Below, piece after piece: positions 34,940 through 44,042 of a stretch of DNA of 64,000 bases. Location: NCBI GenBank assembly GCA_964511535.1, contig CAZEFW010000009.1, forward strand, positions 1 to 64,000. The letters are read 5' to 3'. The notes beneath the pieces are model-generated. The model saw only the letters and a program-made list of their open reading frames with translations, searched no databases and was not told the origin of the DNA. A program made the translations under genes and the position numbers. Numbering within the stretch: the stretch's first letter is position 1; each line of letters opens with the position of its first letter. Source of the DNA: CAZCFB01 sp964511535 (GTDB taxonomy: Bacteria > Myxococcota_A > Polyangia > GCA-2747355 > CAZCFB01).

Positions 34940-35932
34940 TTACTTCTTGGCCTTGTCGCCCTCGGCCCTGGCGGGCAGCCCCTTGAGGCCGCCCTGGGCG
35001 TATCGGTAAGCGGGGAAGAAGAAGTATTTGTCGCAGTTGTGGCGCGCGTAGTAGTCGATGATGTCCCGCCAGCCGGCGCCGCCCTTCTTCACTGCCTGGT
35101 GGATCGATCGCCAGGGCAGCATCTTGCACGGCTTGTCGAACGGGATCTGGTGGCCCTCGGTGGTGCGGGGATCCATGAAGAGCCGCTCGGGGTCGATGCG
35201 GCTGATGTAGTAGTAGCCGAGCTGGCGCAGCTCCATGATCTCCACGCGGCGCAGCCGGAGCTCGCCGGGCCCCTTGGGCAGGCACTCCGTGCGGCTGAGG
35301 GTCTCCCGCGGCTTGAGCGCCATGGCGTTGTGGGCGAACACAGCCTTGGAACCGCACTTGCCCTCCACCACCGTCTTGACCCGGTAGGCGAGGTAGCGGT
35401 CTGACTTGTTCTCGATCTGCATCACGACATGGTCGGTGCGGAGCTCCATGCCCTCCTCTCCCACCGCGATCTTCTCCAGCCTGGTGGTGAGCTTCAGGTG
35501 GGTGGTCTCGAACGGCTTGCCCGGCTCGATCACCAGGTCGCCGGAGAACTCGATGTAGTGCGGGTGGCCGCGCCGGATGATGTCCAGCGCCACGTCATCA
35601 CGGTCGATGCCCCACTCCTTGGCGTCCCGGCGCAGGACCCGGGAGAACGCGTCGGTGGGCGTCACCTTCTTGACCAGCGCGGTGGTCCTGATCACGTCCT
35701 TGGGCGGGATCTTGGCCGGCGGCAGATCAGAGGTGGAATAGATCAGCGTCGTGGTGAGGAAGATGAGGGCGAGGCCCCCCACCAGCAGCACCACCTTCAG
35801 GATGGTCGGCGTGACCTGGGGAAGGATTCCTTCTCCTGAACTGGCGGTCCGGGGCAAGGCGACCTCGTCATTGCGGCAAGTGAGTGGCAGGCCCAACGCC
35901 TGCTCGACCGGCACAGGATAATCTGCCAACAC
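34940..35932 (-). CDS. Single-pass membrane protein of unknown function
   Basis: 330 residues. A cytoplasmic N-terminus is followed by one helix (about 43-65, TPTILKVVLLVGGLALIFLT) and a periplasmic domain of about 260 residues, rich in beta strands (LVIEPGKPFETTHLKLTTRL, ENKSDRYLAYRVKTVVEGKC) with three Cys. No catalytic motif or family is recognised. The start is uncertain: the ATG at 35932 lies 40 bases after the methyltransferase-like gene. The C-terminal tail is Lys-rich. Likely cotranscribed with its neighbours. Confidence 0.62.
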   Translation of the reverse strand: MLADYPVPVEQALGLPLTCRNDEVALPRTASSGEGILPQVTPTILKVVLLVGGLALIFLTTTLIYSTSDLPPAKIPPKDVIRTTALVKKVTPTDAFSRVLRRDAKEWGIDRDDVALDIIRRGHPHYIEFSGDLVIEPGKPFETTHLKLTTRLEKIAVGEEGMELRTDHVVMQIENKSDRYLAYRVKTVVEGKCGSKAVFAHNAMALKPRETLSRTECLPKGPGELRLRRVEIMELRQLGYYYISRIDPERLFMDPRTTEGHQIPFDKPCKMLPWRSIHQAVKKGGAGWRDIIDYYARHNCDKYFFFPAYRYAQGGLKGLPARAEGDKAKK

Positions 35933-35972
35933 CCGGCTGGCAACAGCGCCGGGGCAAGGTCCGGGGCGAGGG

Positions 35973-36467
35973 TCAGCTCCGCCGCACGCCCCGCGTAATC
36001 ACCACCCGGGGCCTGCCGGGCGCCACGCACTGGCCCACCCGCGTGAAGCCGGCGTTGAGCAACAGGGCGCAGATGGTCTGCGGGGGCCGGAAGGGTGGGG
36101 CCGCCCCGACCATCCGGCGCAGGCCTCGCCACAGGTTCCGTGATGATTCCGGCTCCGCCACCAGCAGCGCGCCGCCCGGTCGCAGCAGGCGCAGCCACGC
36201 CTCCACGGCGGTCGCGGCGTCCGGCTGGCGCCCCAGCTCGCCGGCGGTCATCACCACGCCGAGGCAGCCCCGCGCTAGCGGCGGATAAGCGGCGTCCCCC
36301 CGCACCAGGGCCGCGCCGCGCGCCTGGAGCCGCTTGCGGCTGGTCACGGGATCCAGGACAAGGGATGCCCCCAGGGCCTCGCCCTGATCAGCTGCGCCGA
36401 TGAACCCGAGCGGCCCGGGGTGCTGCGCCGCCAGCTCCCGGAGCGCCTGCGCCAGCTCTTGATGCAT
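35973..36467 (-). CDS. Methyltransferase-like protein
   Basis: 164 residues. The C-terminal half has the shape of a class I SAM methyltransferase: GCLGVVMTAGELGRQPDA, then WLRLLRPGGALLVAEPES (motif near PGG) and a final strand (CVAPGRPRVVITRG). The glycine-rich SAM-binding motif I is degenerate (GFIGAADQGEALG), so SAM binding is uncertain. It begins the minus-strand run ending at the hypothetical gene at 32930 and lies just downstream of a GT-C gene. Confidence 0.55.
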   Translation of the reverse strand: MHQELAQALRELAAQHPGPLGFIGAADQGEALGASLVLDPVTSRKRLQARGAALVRGDAAYPPLARGCLGVVMTAGELGRQPDAATAVEAWLRLLRPGGALLVAEPESSRNLWRGLRRMVGAAPPFRPPQTICALLLNAGFTRVGQCVAPGRPRVVITRGVRRS

Positions 36468-36482
36468 CGCCGCCCCCTCCCC

Positions 36483-38336
36483 TCAGCGCTGGCGCTGGCG
36501 CCTGGACGGGTGGTACCTCCCGTCGGCGGGCAGGTGCAGGGCGGTCACCGTGAGGGTCTCGCTACGCAGGCCCTCGAACAGGATGGTCAGCGAGGCCCCC
36601 TCCACCCCGCTGGGCGCCTCGAACAGGTACCACCCCTGGAAGGTCCCCACCAGCCGGGGACCGCACGGCATCACCATCCAGTCGCACCCGTCCAGCGGCT
36701 TGACCTGAGCCTTGCCCAGCTGCAGGCGCACGGTGCGGGGCGGCTCCACGCGCGTCCCGTTGATATAGACCAGCAGGTAATCCCCCGGGCGCATCAGGTG
36801 ATCGCCCGAGGTGTAGATATGCGGCGCGCTGCCCGGGTTGATCTCCAGCGGCGCGCCCCAGTGGAGCACCCACAACAGGCCGGCGCGCTGGGCGAAGGGC
36901 AGCTTGGACAGATCGAACCGGGTGAAGTTGGGCGTCAGGGTGGCGTGGTTGGTGTTGCCGTCCTTCGGCTCTTGGTCCGCGACGCGGTTCCACTGCCAGA
37001 CCAGCTCCGAGAAGCCGGCCAGCCCGGGGTGGGTGTGGAACGAGGATCGGTAGTCCCCGGGGGGGTCCTGGAAGTTGACCAGCAAGTCGTCGGCCAGCAT
37101 CTTGATGTACGGCGTGCGGAAGTGATGGATCGAGTGGCCGAAGTAGCAGGCGCGGGCGCTCTCTCGCTCGAAGCTCTTGCGGTGCGCCGCGTGCTGGGCG
37201 TGCACCGCCTGCCCGAGCACGCCCACCAGCACCAGGGCGGCCGCGGTGAGCACCACCAGCGGCCTGGGGGTCCAGCGCAGGACGCGCCCGGCCACGCGCC
37301 GGAGCAGCCCGAGCAGCCAGGTCAGGGCCACCGCCGAGAGCAGCGCGCTGGGCGGGTTGAGCAGCCCGTAGCGGATGATCACGCGCGGCCCGGACCGCTC
37401 GGCGAAGAAGAGCAGCATGCCGGTCAGGGCCAGGCCGGCCAGCAGGAACCAGAGCACCGACAGTCGCACCAACGGTCCCCGCAGGCGCCCCTGCAGCCAG
37501 CCCAGGGCCACCAGCACCAGCCCGAGCACGGTCATCGGATCGCGGAACATCACGCCCAGGTGGTGGAGATACACCTCCAGGTAGGGCGCGTCCCACTTCA
37601 TCCGCGGCGGCGGGATCTCATGGGGGTCGAGGATCTGCATGCCTGGCAGGGCGAGCCCCACCACCAGCAGGGCGCCGCCGATGAGCAGCAAGGAGCGCTT
37701 GATCCGCCGCCCCGGCTGCAGCAACACCGCCAGCAGCAGCGGCGGCCCCAGGCACGCCGCGATCTGGTGCACCTGGCCGCAGACGCCGAAGACGAACCCT
37801 GCCAGGAGCGTGGGCCACAGCCGGCGGCTTTGAAGCGCGCGCAGCGTGACCGCGAACAGCACGATGATCAGGAACAGCATCACCGTGTGGTTCTCCATCA
37901 GCTCGCCCTTGGGCTCGTGGTACAGCGCCAGGAAGAACGCGGCGCCGCACACCAGCTCCCGCGGCCACCGCGCCCTCAGCCCGAGCACCACCCAGGTCCC
38001 GATGGCAGCGAACTCCAGGATCAGGTGCCACATGTGCACCCCCACGGCAGGGTTGCTCCAGAAGCGGGCCGGGATCATGAGCCACTTGTAGATCGGCCCG
38101 CCCACCACCAGCGGGCTATCACCCAGCTGCTGCCCTGCGAACCAGAACTTCCCCGCGTCCATCTGCACGAAGGCCTTGCCCAGCTCAACAGGGTGCAGGA
38201 AGGCGGCCAGGGTGTAGTACGCAAGCAGGTGGCGCAGGGCGAGGATGGCGGCACAGAGCAGCAGCAGGAGCCCCACGAGCAGCCACTCGCGCCGCGTGGG
38301 GTCACTGTCAGAGTCGATGCTGTGGGCTCTGCTCAT
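36483..38336 (-). CDS. Polytopic membrane protein, GT-C-like
   Basis: 617 residues from the ATG at 38336. The longer in-frame start (38399) is rejected because its extra residues are encoded by the ACTGTCG repeat array. About ten membrane helices (20-400) are followed by a soluble C-terminal domain with FHTHPGLAGFSELVWQWNRV, and a jelly-roll-like end (GDYLLVYINGTRVEPPRTVR). The first large loop contains AFVQMDAGKFWFAGQQLGD, where the Asp may be the GT-C acidic residue. It is not a close paralogue of the 15-26 kb trio. A glycosyltransferase role is only inferred. Confidence 0.62.
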   Translation of the reverse strand: MSRAHSIDSDSDPTRREWLLVGLLLLLCAAILALRHLLAYYTLAAFLHPVELGKAFVQMDAGKFWFAGQQLGDSPLVVGGPIYKWLMIPARFWSNPAVGVHMWHLILEFAAIGTWVVLGLRARWPRELVCGAAFFLALYHEPKGELMENHTVMLFLIIVLFAVTLRALQSRRLWPTLLAGFVFGVCGQVHQIAACLGPPLLLAVLLQPGRRIKRSLLLIGGALLVVGLALPGMQILDPHEIPPPRMKWDAPYLEVYLHHLGVMFRDPMTVLGLVLVALGWLQGRLRGPLVRLSVLWFLLAGLALTGMLLFFAERSGPRVIIRYGLLNPPSALLSAVALTWLLGLLRRVAGRVLRWTPRPLVVLTAAALVLVGVLGQAVHAQHAAHRKSFERESARACYFGHSIHHFRTPYIKMLADDLLVNFQDPPGDYRSSFHTHPGLAGFSELVWQWNRVADQEPKDGNTNHATLTPNFTRFDLSKLPFAQRAGLLWVLHWGAPLEINPGSAPHIYTSGDHLMRPGDYLLVYINGTRVEPPRTVRLQLGKAQVKPLDGCDWMVMPCGPRLVGTFQGWYLFEAPSGVEGASLTILFEGLRSETLTVTALHLPADGRYHPSRRQRQR

Positions 38337-38346
38337 GGGCTTGCAT

Positions 38347-38374
38347 ACTGTCGACTGTCGACTGTCGACTGTCG
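38347..38374. repeat. Four perfect ACTGTCG heptamers
   Basis: ACTGTCG is repeated four times with no error, directly upstream of the GT-C-like gene at 36483-38336. It belongs to the same class of intergenic 7-bp arrays as the others in this window. Confidence 0.85.
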
Positions 38375-38442
38375 ACCAGTTTTTCTCCGCCAGCGGCATG
38401 TTTGACAGCGCAGCCCCCGGCGGTCAAGATCTGGGCCTCGTC

Positions 38443-38706
38443 ATGTCAATCCAACAGCGACCAGCCCGCCTCACCCTGCTGATCCACGGCGTCATCTACG
38501 TGGCGTTGCTCGCCCTGTGCGCGGCGGGCCTCGGCCGCTTCCTCGCGACGCACCACGACATGCACCTCGAGCTCGAGCACAGCATCAACACCATGTCCAG
38601 CCCCCACCCGAGCTACCACATGCTCAAGGCGGAGCACATCTTCCACTTCGTGGAGCTGGAGGGCGGGGTCCGCTACGCCGGTGACGGCAAGGGGATCTGC
38701 ATGTAG
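38443..38706 (+). CDS. Small single-pass membrane protein
   Basis: 87 residues from the ATG at 38443. One helix (about 11-33, LTLLIHGVIYVALLALCAAG) is followed by a periplasmic tail rich in His (ATHHDMHLELEHS, HPSYHMLKAEHIFHF). No family is recognised. The reading frame is open far upstream, but the upstream part runs through the ACTGTCG repeats and antisense to another gene. The gene is wedged between two GT-C genes on the other strand. The His-rich tail could bind metal (inference). Confidence 0.5.
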   Translation: MSIQQRPARLTLLIHGVIYVALLALCAAGLGRFLATHHDMHLELEHSINTMSSPHPSYHMLKAEHIFHFVELEGGVRYAGDGKGICM

Positions 38707-38724
38707 CGGCGGGGCTCGCGCCCG

Positions 38725-40281
38725 CTACTGACGTTGCCCGGCCGCCGCGGGCTGGAGCCGAACCACCGAGTAGGCGAGCTCGTTCTGGTCCTTGAAGGTC
38801 TTCAGCACCTTGCGGCGCTGGGTCATCACGGCCACCGCCATGTCCAGGCTGATCCAGTCGTAGGAGCGCGTCTGCATCAGCTGGGGCCCCATGGGCTCGG
38901 TGGACCGGTGGCATACCAGCAGGTGCACGCCGCCGCCGCGCATACGCTTCAGCGCCTCGGGGCTGCCCATGATGGGCGTCTTGACGCCGCGGCGCTCCCA
39001 CAGCTCGCGCTCGGCGAGGGGACGATGCCCGTGCAGCACCGGGTAGCCGTGGACCTCGAACAGGGGCAGGTTCCTGGCCGCGGCCCAGCGGATGGCCCGC
39101 ACGTAGCCATCGTTGGCCACCAGCTGCGGAGCCACCATGCCGCTGCACTGCCCGCGGTCCTCGAACTCGCACGAGATCCCGCGCAGGTTGTCGTGGCCGT
39201 ACTTGACCAGCGGCGCCACGGTGAGCAGCGCCAGCGCCGCCCACGCCAGCCTCGGCCCCACGCGACCATGCAGCAGGTGCAGCAGGCCGGCCGCGCCGAG
39301 CGCGGCGAGCACGGCGAGCACCGGCAGCAGGGGCACGGCGTAGCGAGACCATGGATCGATGACGAAGATCAGCAGCGGCAACGTCACCAGCGGCGCGCTC
39401 GCCAGCAGCGCCAGGTTACGCCTGGGGATCCGGCCCAGGGCGGCCGTGGCCCCCGCCCCGGCTGCCGCAGCCAGGTAGAGGTACCAGGCGTCGGCCAGGC
39501 CCTGGTAGCTGTAGAGCCTGAGCTTGAAATCCCAGCCATGCACCGAGCGACCGGTGGCCATGTCCATGTACAGCGCCATGTCGGACCACGCCGCCGCCAG
39601 CCAGGGCAGCAGCACCAGCGCGAACACCCCGAGTGAGAGGCCGATGTGGGCTACTTGCCGGAGGGAGCGCAGCCAGAGCGCCAGGAACATGGCGCAGGGC
39701 CCGAGCAGGTAGATCGGCTGCGCGGTCTTGGCCAGGGCCCCCAGGCCGACGGCCAGCCCGAGCAGCACGGCGTGGCGGCGGCGGGTCAGGCCCGTGGACA
39801 GCAGTCCGATCACCAGCACCGTGGGCAGCGCGTTGAGGGCGTCGTGGTACTCCAGCCGGAACCAGCCATATTGGGCCGAGAAGGTGCCGGACCAGAGCAC
39901 CGCGAGCAGCGCGGCCAGCGTCCCCCCGCCGAGCCGCAGCACCAGGCCGAAGACCGCGAGCAGGGTCAGGGAGTGCGCCACCACGCCCACCAGGCGCACG
40001 GAGAGCAGCGGGTCATCCACCACGGAATCCACCGCCGCGCCTAGCACACCCGCCAGCGGCCCCTTGGGCACGCTCCCGAGCCAGTCCTTTGCTTCTCGCA
40101 GCGGCGCGTCCGAGTTGAGTGCCTGGCGCAGAGCCATGGCCTCCTCGAGGGTGGTGTCGGTGCTGCCCAGGCCGCCGTCGGAGAAGATGGCGCGCATGTC
40201 CATGGCCATGATGACCATCAGCATAATTACCAGCAGGATCTGGGCGACGCGAGGGGACGGGTTGATCGGGGCTGAAGCCAT
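38725..40281 (-). CDS. GT-C glycosyltransferase-like membrane protein (family 39 type)
   Basis: 518 residues from the ATG at 40281; the longer in-frame start adds a soluble Arg-rich stretch unlike the family. There are about eleven membrane helices. The early loop FSDGGLGSTDTTLEEAMALR holds the acidic residues, and the LAKTAQPIYLLGP and PWSRYAVPLLPVLAVLAA blocks are typical of PMT/ArnT-like glycosyltransferases, which use polyprenyl-phosphate sugars. A short soluble C-terminal tail follows. The donor and acceptor are unknown. It is divergent from the ECF sigma factor gene. Confidence 0.68.
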   Translation of the reverse strand: MASAPINPSPRVAQILLVIMLMVIMAMDMRAIFSDGGLGSTDTTLEEAMALRQALNSDAPLREAKDWLGSVPKGPLAGVLGAAVDSVVDDPLLSVRLVGVVAHSLTLLAVFGLVLRLGGGTLAALLAVLWSGTFSAQYGWFRLEYHDALNALPTVLVIGLLSTGLTRRRHAVLLGLAVGLGALAKTAQPIYLLGPCAMFLALWLRSLRQVAHIGLSLGVFALVLLPWLAAAWSDMALYMDMATGRSVHGWDFKLRLYSYQGLADAWYLYLAAAAGAGATAALGRIPRRNLALLASAPLVTLPLLIFVIDPWSRYAVPLLPVLAVLAALGAAGLLHLLHGRVGPRLAWAALALLTVAPLVKYGHDNLRGISCEFEDRGQCSGMVAPQLVANDGYVRAIRWAAARNLPLFEVHGYPVLHGHRPLAERELWERRGVKTPIMGSPEALKRMRGGGVHLLVCHRSTEPMGPQLMQTRSYDWISLDMAVAVMTQRRKVLKTFKDQNELAYSVVRLQPAAAGQRQ

Positions 40282-40393
40282 GGGCCGCGAAAGTCTACAT
40301 GCTCTGCAGGGATCTGTCGTGCTCTCTCGCCACCGGGCAACAATCGCCCTGAGCCGCTGCCGGTGTGGCAATCCAGCCGTCAGGCCCGTGTCT

Positions 40394-40407
40394 GTTTGTC
40401 CACAAAC
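40394..40407. promoter_or_regulatory. Dyad GTTTGT-CC-ACAAAC, candidate enhancer site
   Basis: Perfect 6-bp inverted repeat about 105 bases upstream of the sigma54 promoter, a normal distance for an activator-binding site. The activator is unknown. Confidence 0.45.
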
Positions 40408-40511
40408 CCCGGGGATCTGGGCGCTTACGGGTCTGGCCCTCCCCCCCGCACCCACCCGAAATCAAAGGATAAAACAGAATCTTTGTCCCTTTTTGCCCCA
40501 ACTGTAGAACT

Positions 40512-40527
40512 TTGGCACCCGAGTTGC
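40512..40527 (+). promoter_or_regulatory. Near-consensus sigma54 promoter upstream of the ECF sigma gene
   Basis: TTGGCACCCGAGTTGC matches the sigma54 consensus TTGGCAC-N5-TTGC at every fixed base except the purine after the C. GG (40514-40515) and GC (40526-40527) have the required spacing. Transcription would begin near 40538 and the ECF sigma gene starts at 40592. Confidence 0.8.
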
Positions 40528-40591
40528 GTTCCAAATAGTGAGCTGCCCAAGAGAAGTGACGCAGCGTGTGTCAATCATACAGGAGCGCAAA

Positions 40592-41224
40592 ATGGACCAG
40601 ATCCCGAGCACGCGAGAAGACCTGATTCAGGCGGAAGACATGGACCTTCTTCAGGTGGTGCTGACCGGAGATGAGCTGGCCTGGCGCGAGCTATTGAGAC
40701 GGTTCCGCGGGCTGATCTTCAGCTGCATCACGAAGGTGCTTTGTCGCTACGAGTCGGTCATCTCCAGCGAGGCGGTCAACGAGGTGTTCAGCGATGTGTG
40801 CCTCAACCTGCTTCGCAACGACATGAAGAAGCTGCGGGCTTATGACCCGAACAAGGGCAGCAAGCTGGGCAGCTGGATCGGACTCATCACCGTACACTCG
40901 ACCTACGACCACCTGCGCGTCACCGCCCGCCAGCCCGTGCTCGACCGGCTGGACGGGGCGCTGGACCGCCAGGATCACAGCCCCTCGCCCCTGGACGACC
41001 TGCTGGACAAGGAGCGGTGGGACATCGTCGGCGAGCTGTCCCAGGGTTTCTCCCGCACCGACCGGCGGTTCATGGACCTGTACTACGGCCACGGCATGTC
41101 CCCCGCCGAGGTGGCCCGCCGCATGAACATCTCGGTCAAGACGGTCTACTCAAAGAAGCACAAGATCAGAAACCGCCTGGTGGAGCTGGCCAGGACCCAG
41201 ATGCCCGAGGCCCTGGCCGCCTGA
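40592..41224 (+). CDS. ECF-type RNA polymerase sigma factor
   Basis: 210 residues from the ATG at 40592, preceded by AGGAGC. Region 2 is visible as LAWRELLRRFRGLIFSCITK, VNEVFSDVCLNLL and GSWIGLITVHSTYDHLR. Region 4 is QGFSRTDRRFMDLYYGHGMS and PAEVARRMNISVKTVYSKKH, a clear helix-turn-helix. No anti-sigma gene lies next to it. The upstream sigma54 promoter suggests that its level, rather than an anti-sigma factor, is controlled (inference). Confidence 0.9.
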   Translation: MDQIPSTREDLIQAEDMDLLQVVLTGDELAWRELLRRFRGLIFSCITKVLCRYESVISSEAVNEVFSDVCLNLLRNDMKKLRAYDPNKGSKLGSWIGLITVHSTYDHLRVTARQPVLDRLDGALDRQDHSPSPLDDLLDKERWDIVGELSQGFSRTDRRFMDLYYGHGMSPAEVARRMNISVKTVYSKKHKIRNRLVELARTQMPEALAA

Positions 41225-41241
41225 CGCTCACACCGATTTCC

Positions 41242-41280
41242 CATTCTGGCATTCTGCGTACTGGCATCCTGGCATTGGGG
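41242..41280. repeat. Octamer array, CATTCTGG family
   Basis: Five degenerate 7-8-bp units: CATTCTGG, CATTCTGC, GTACTGG, CATCCTGG, CATTGGGG. They lie between the ECF sigma gene and the 3' end of glpK and are the same family as the arrays at 46.1-46.26 kb. Confidence 0.75.
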
Positions 41281-41304
41281 TGGCGCCACCGCCCCGCCGC
41301 GGCA

Positions 41305-41356
41305 CCCCCCCCCCCCCCCCCCATTTCACCGGGCCAGAAGGTGTTGGCCCCCCCCC
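41305..41356. other. Poly-C runs (18 C and 9 C) at the 3' end of glpK
   Basis: C runs at 41305-41322 and 41348-41356 fall just where the glycerol kinase C-terminus should be. The reading frame there becomes Gly-rich and stops early. A real 18-base homopolymer is unlikely in a coding region, so sequencing error is suspected. Confidence 0.6.
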
Positions 41357-42780
41357 GCGCTCATCTCGGGGTGGAACACGCGCTCCGGCTTCCACGCCTC
41401 GCTGATGGCCTCCGGGCCGCTCCACACGCCCACCGCCAGCCCGGCCAGCAGCGCGGCCCCGACCGCAGTGGTCTCCGTCACCTCCGGCCGCACGATCTCC
41501 TGGTCCAGGATGTCGGCCTGGAATTGCATCAGCAGGTCGTCGGCCGTGGCCCCGCCGTCCACCTTGAAAGACGCCACCGGCCGTCCCGTGTCCTGCACCA
41601 TGGCCCGGGTCAGGTCATGAATCGACAGGGCGATGCCCTCGAGGGTGGCCCGGGCGATGTGCGCGTCGGTGGTGCCCCTCGTGATCCCCTTGATCAGCCC
41701 CCGCGCTTCGGGCCGCCAGTGCGGCGCGCCCAGCCCCACCAGCGCCGGTACGAACACCACCCCGCCGCTGTCGGGCACGCTGGACGCCAGCGACTCCACC
41801 TCCGGCGCCGACGAGATGATCTTCAACCCGTCGCGCAACCACTGCACCGCCGCGCCGGCGATGAACGCGCTCCCCTCCAGGGCGTAGGTGATCTCGTCGC
41901 CCACCCACCAGGCCACGGTGGTCAGCAGGCCACTCTCCGAGGCCACGGGCTTGTTGCCCGTGTTTACCAGCAGGAAGGCCCCGGTGCCGTAGGTGCACTT
42001 GGCGTCCCCCGGTTCGAAGCAAGCCTGGCCGAACAGCGCGGCCTGCTGGTCGCCGGCGGCGCCGGACACGGGGATGCCATCGGGCAGCCCCGGGACCCCC
42101 TGGGTATACCCGTACACCTCGGACGAGCCGCGCACCTGGGGCAGGATGCCTTCGGGCACCCGCAGCCGCGACATCAGCTCCGGATCCCAGCGCAGATCAT
42201 CCAGGTTGTAGAGCAGGGTCCGTGACGCGTTGCTCACGTCGGTGACATGCACCTCCCCACCGGTGAGCCGCCAGATCAGGTAGCTGTCCACGGTCCCGAA
42301 GGCCAGGTCTCCGGCGTCTGCCGCCGTGCGGGCCCCGCTGACATTCTCCAGCAGCCAGCGGATCTTGGTCCCCGAGAAGTAGGGATCGAGTACGAGCCCC
42401 GTGCGCTTCTTGAACGTCTCGGACAGGCCGTCCTCGCGCATGGCCTTGCAGCGATCGGCGGTTCGACGGTCCTGCCACACGATGGCGTTGTGGATCGGCT
42501 CGCCCGTGGCCCGGTCCCAGATCAGCGTGGTCTCGCGCTGGTTGGTGATCCCGATGCAGGCGATGTCAGCAGGGTCCACCTCTGCCTGGGCCAGGGCCTT
42601 CTCCAGCGCGCCGGTAACCGAGCCCCAGATATCCGCCGGGTCATGCTCCACCCACCCCGGCCTGGGATAGATCTGTGGGAACTCCTGGTTCACCTTGGCG
42701 CGCACCCTGATCTGTTCGTCGATGACCATCACCGTGCTGCCGGTGGTGCCCTGGTCGAGGGCGAGGATGTACTTGGCCAT
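41326..42780 (-). CDS. glpK: Glycerol kinase
   Basis: 484 residues from the ATG at 42780, preceded by GGAGG. FGGY-family blocks are clear: KYILALDQGTTGSTVMVID, GITNQRETTLIWDR, IVWQDRRTADRCK, GTKIRWLLENV, FGTVDSYLIWRLTGGEVHVT, DVSNASRTLLYNLDDLRWDP and the ATPase-side GDQQAALFGQACF and GTGAFLLVNTG. It phosphorylates glycerol to glycerol-3-phosphate. The final residues (MSAGGGQHLLAR) depart from the family, which normally continues for 10-15 residues with a Trp after LxAR or LYxG. The stop TGA follows the poly-C area, so the end is probably an artefact. Confidence 0.93.
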   Translation of the reverse strand: MAKYILALDQGTTGSTVMVIDEQIRVRAKVNQEFPQIYPRPGWVEHDPADIWGSVTGALEKALAQAEVDPADIACIGITNQRETTLIWDRATGEPIHNAIVWQDRRTADRCKAMREDGLSETFKKRTGLVLDPYFSGTKIRWLLENVSGARTAADAGDLAFGTVDSYLIWRLTGGEVHVTDVSNASRTLLYNLDDLRWDPELMSRLRVPEGILPQVRGSSEVYGYTQGVPGLPDGIPVSGAAGDQQAALFGQACFEPGDAKCTYGTGAFLLVNTGNKPVASESGLLTTVAWWVGDEITYALEGSAFIAGAAVQWLRDGLKIISSAPEVESLASSVPDSGGVVFVPALVGLGAPHWRPEARGLIKGITRGTTDAHIARATLEGIALSIHDLTRAMVQDTGRPVASFKVDGGATADDLLMQFQADILDQEIVRPEVTETTAVGAALLAGLAVGVWSGPEAISEAWKPERVFHPEMSAGGGQHLLAR

Positions 42781-42851
42781 GTTTCCTCCGATGAAGCTGT
42801 TGCCTGGCGTATGGGTACCTAGATACCACATGCCAGGGGGAGGCTGCTAAG

Positions 42852-42932
42852 ACTTGAGACTTGAGACTTGAGGCTTGAGGTTGAATGGCCCGGGGCTATC
42901 AGCCCTCAAGCCTCATGGCCTCAAGCCCCAAG
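42852..42932. repeat. Inverted heptamer array, ACTTGAG/CCTCAAG
   Basis: (ACTTGAG)3 GCTTGAG at 42852-42879 is followed, after a GC-rich loop, by CCTCAAG, CCTCATGG, CCTCAAG and CCCCAAG. The right half is the reverse complement of the left, so the whole can fold back. It lies between the GGDEF gene end and the glpK start. Confidence 0.8.
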
Positions 42933-42952
42933 TCAGGGCCGCGCAGCGGCCC

Positions 42953-43834
<882 letters not shown>

Positions 43835-43860
43835 GGGGATAAACTGTAATCTCTCTCACT

Positions 43861-43889
43861 TAAATACTACCCTGTAATACTACAGTCAA
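43861..43889 (-). promoter_or_regulatory. Sigma70-type promoter for the FHA-GGDEF gene
   Basis: On the minus strand TTGACT (43889-43884), 17 bases, TATTTA (43866-43861); 27 bases later is the start codon. Confidence 0.6.
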
Positions 43890-43927
43890 GACAGAAATCC
43901 CCCCGCATAATCCTGCATGCCAGGCGC

Positions 43928-43943
43928 CATGACGAACGTCATG
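43928..43943. promoter_or_regulatory. Palindrome CATGACG-AA-CGTCATG
   Basis: Perfect 7-bp arms with a 2-base centre, about 40 bases upstream of the -35 of the FHA-GGDEF promoter. Candidate activator or repressor site. Confidence 0.5.
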
Positions 43944-44042
43944 TGATTCTACCCTGATCGGCAGCCTATTGGAAATATTCGCGGATGGGGAGGATGGAAA
44001 TCGGCGGCCGCAACCAGGCGACCGCCGACTGTCCGAGGTGGA

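Larger units (their letters stand above)
40282..40591. other. 310-bp divergent control region of GT-C gene and ECF sigma gene
   Basis: No gene is seen here. It holds the GTTTGT-CC-ACAAAC dyad and the sigma54 promoter listed separately, plus an A-rich stretch (AAAGGATAAAACAGAATC) ahead of the promoter that may ease bending. Confidence 0.7.

Noticed and set aside
36420..38405. 661-codon plus-strand frame opposite a GT-C-like gene
   Set aside because: Gln/His/Arg/Pro composition typical of shadow frames and no recognisable motif.
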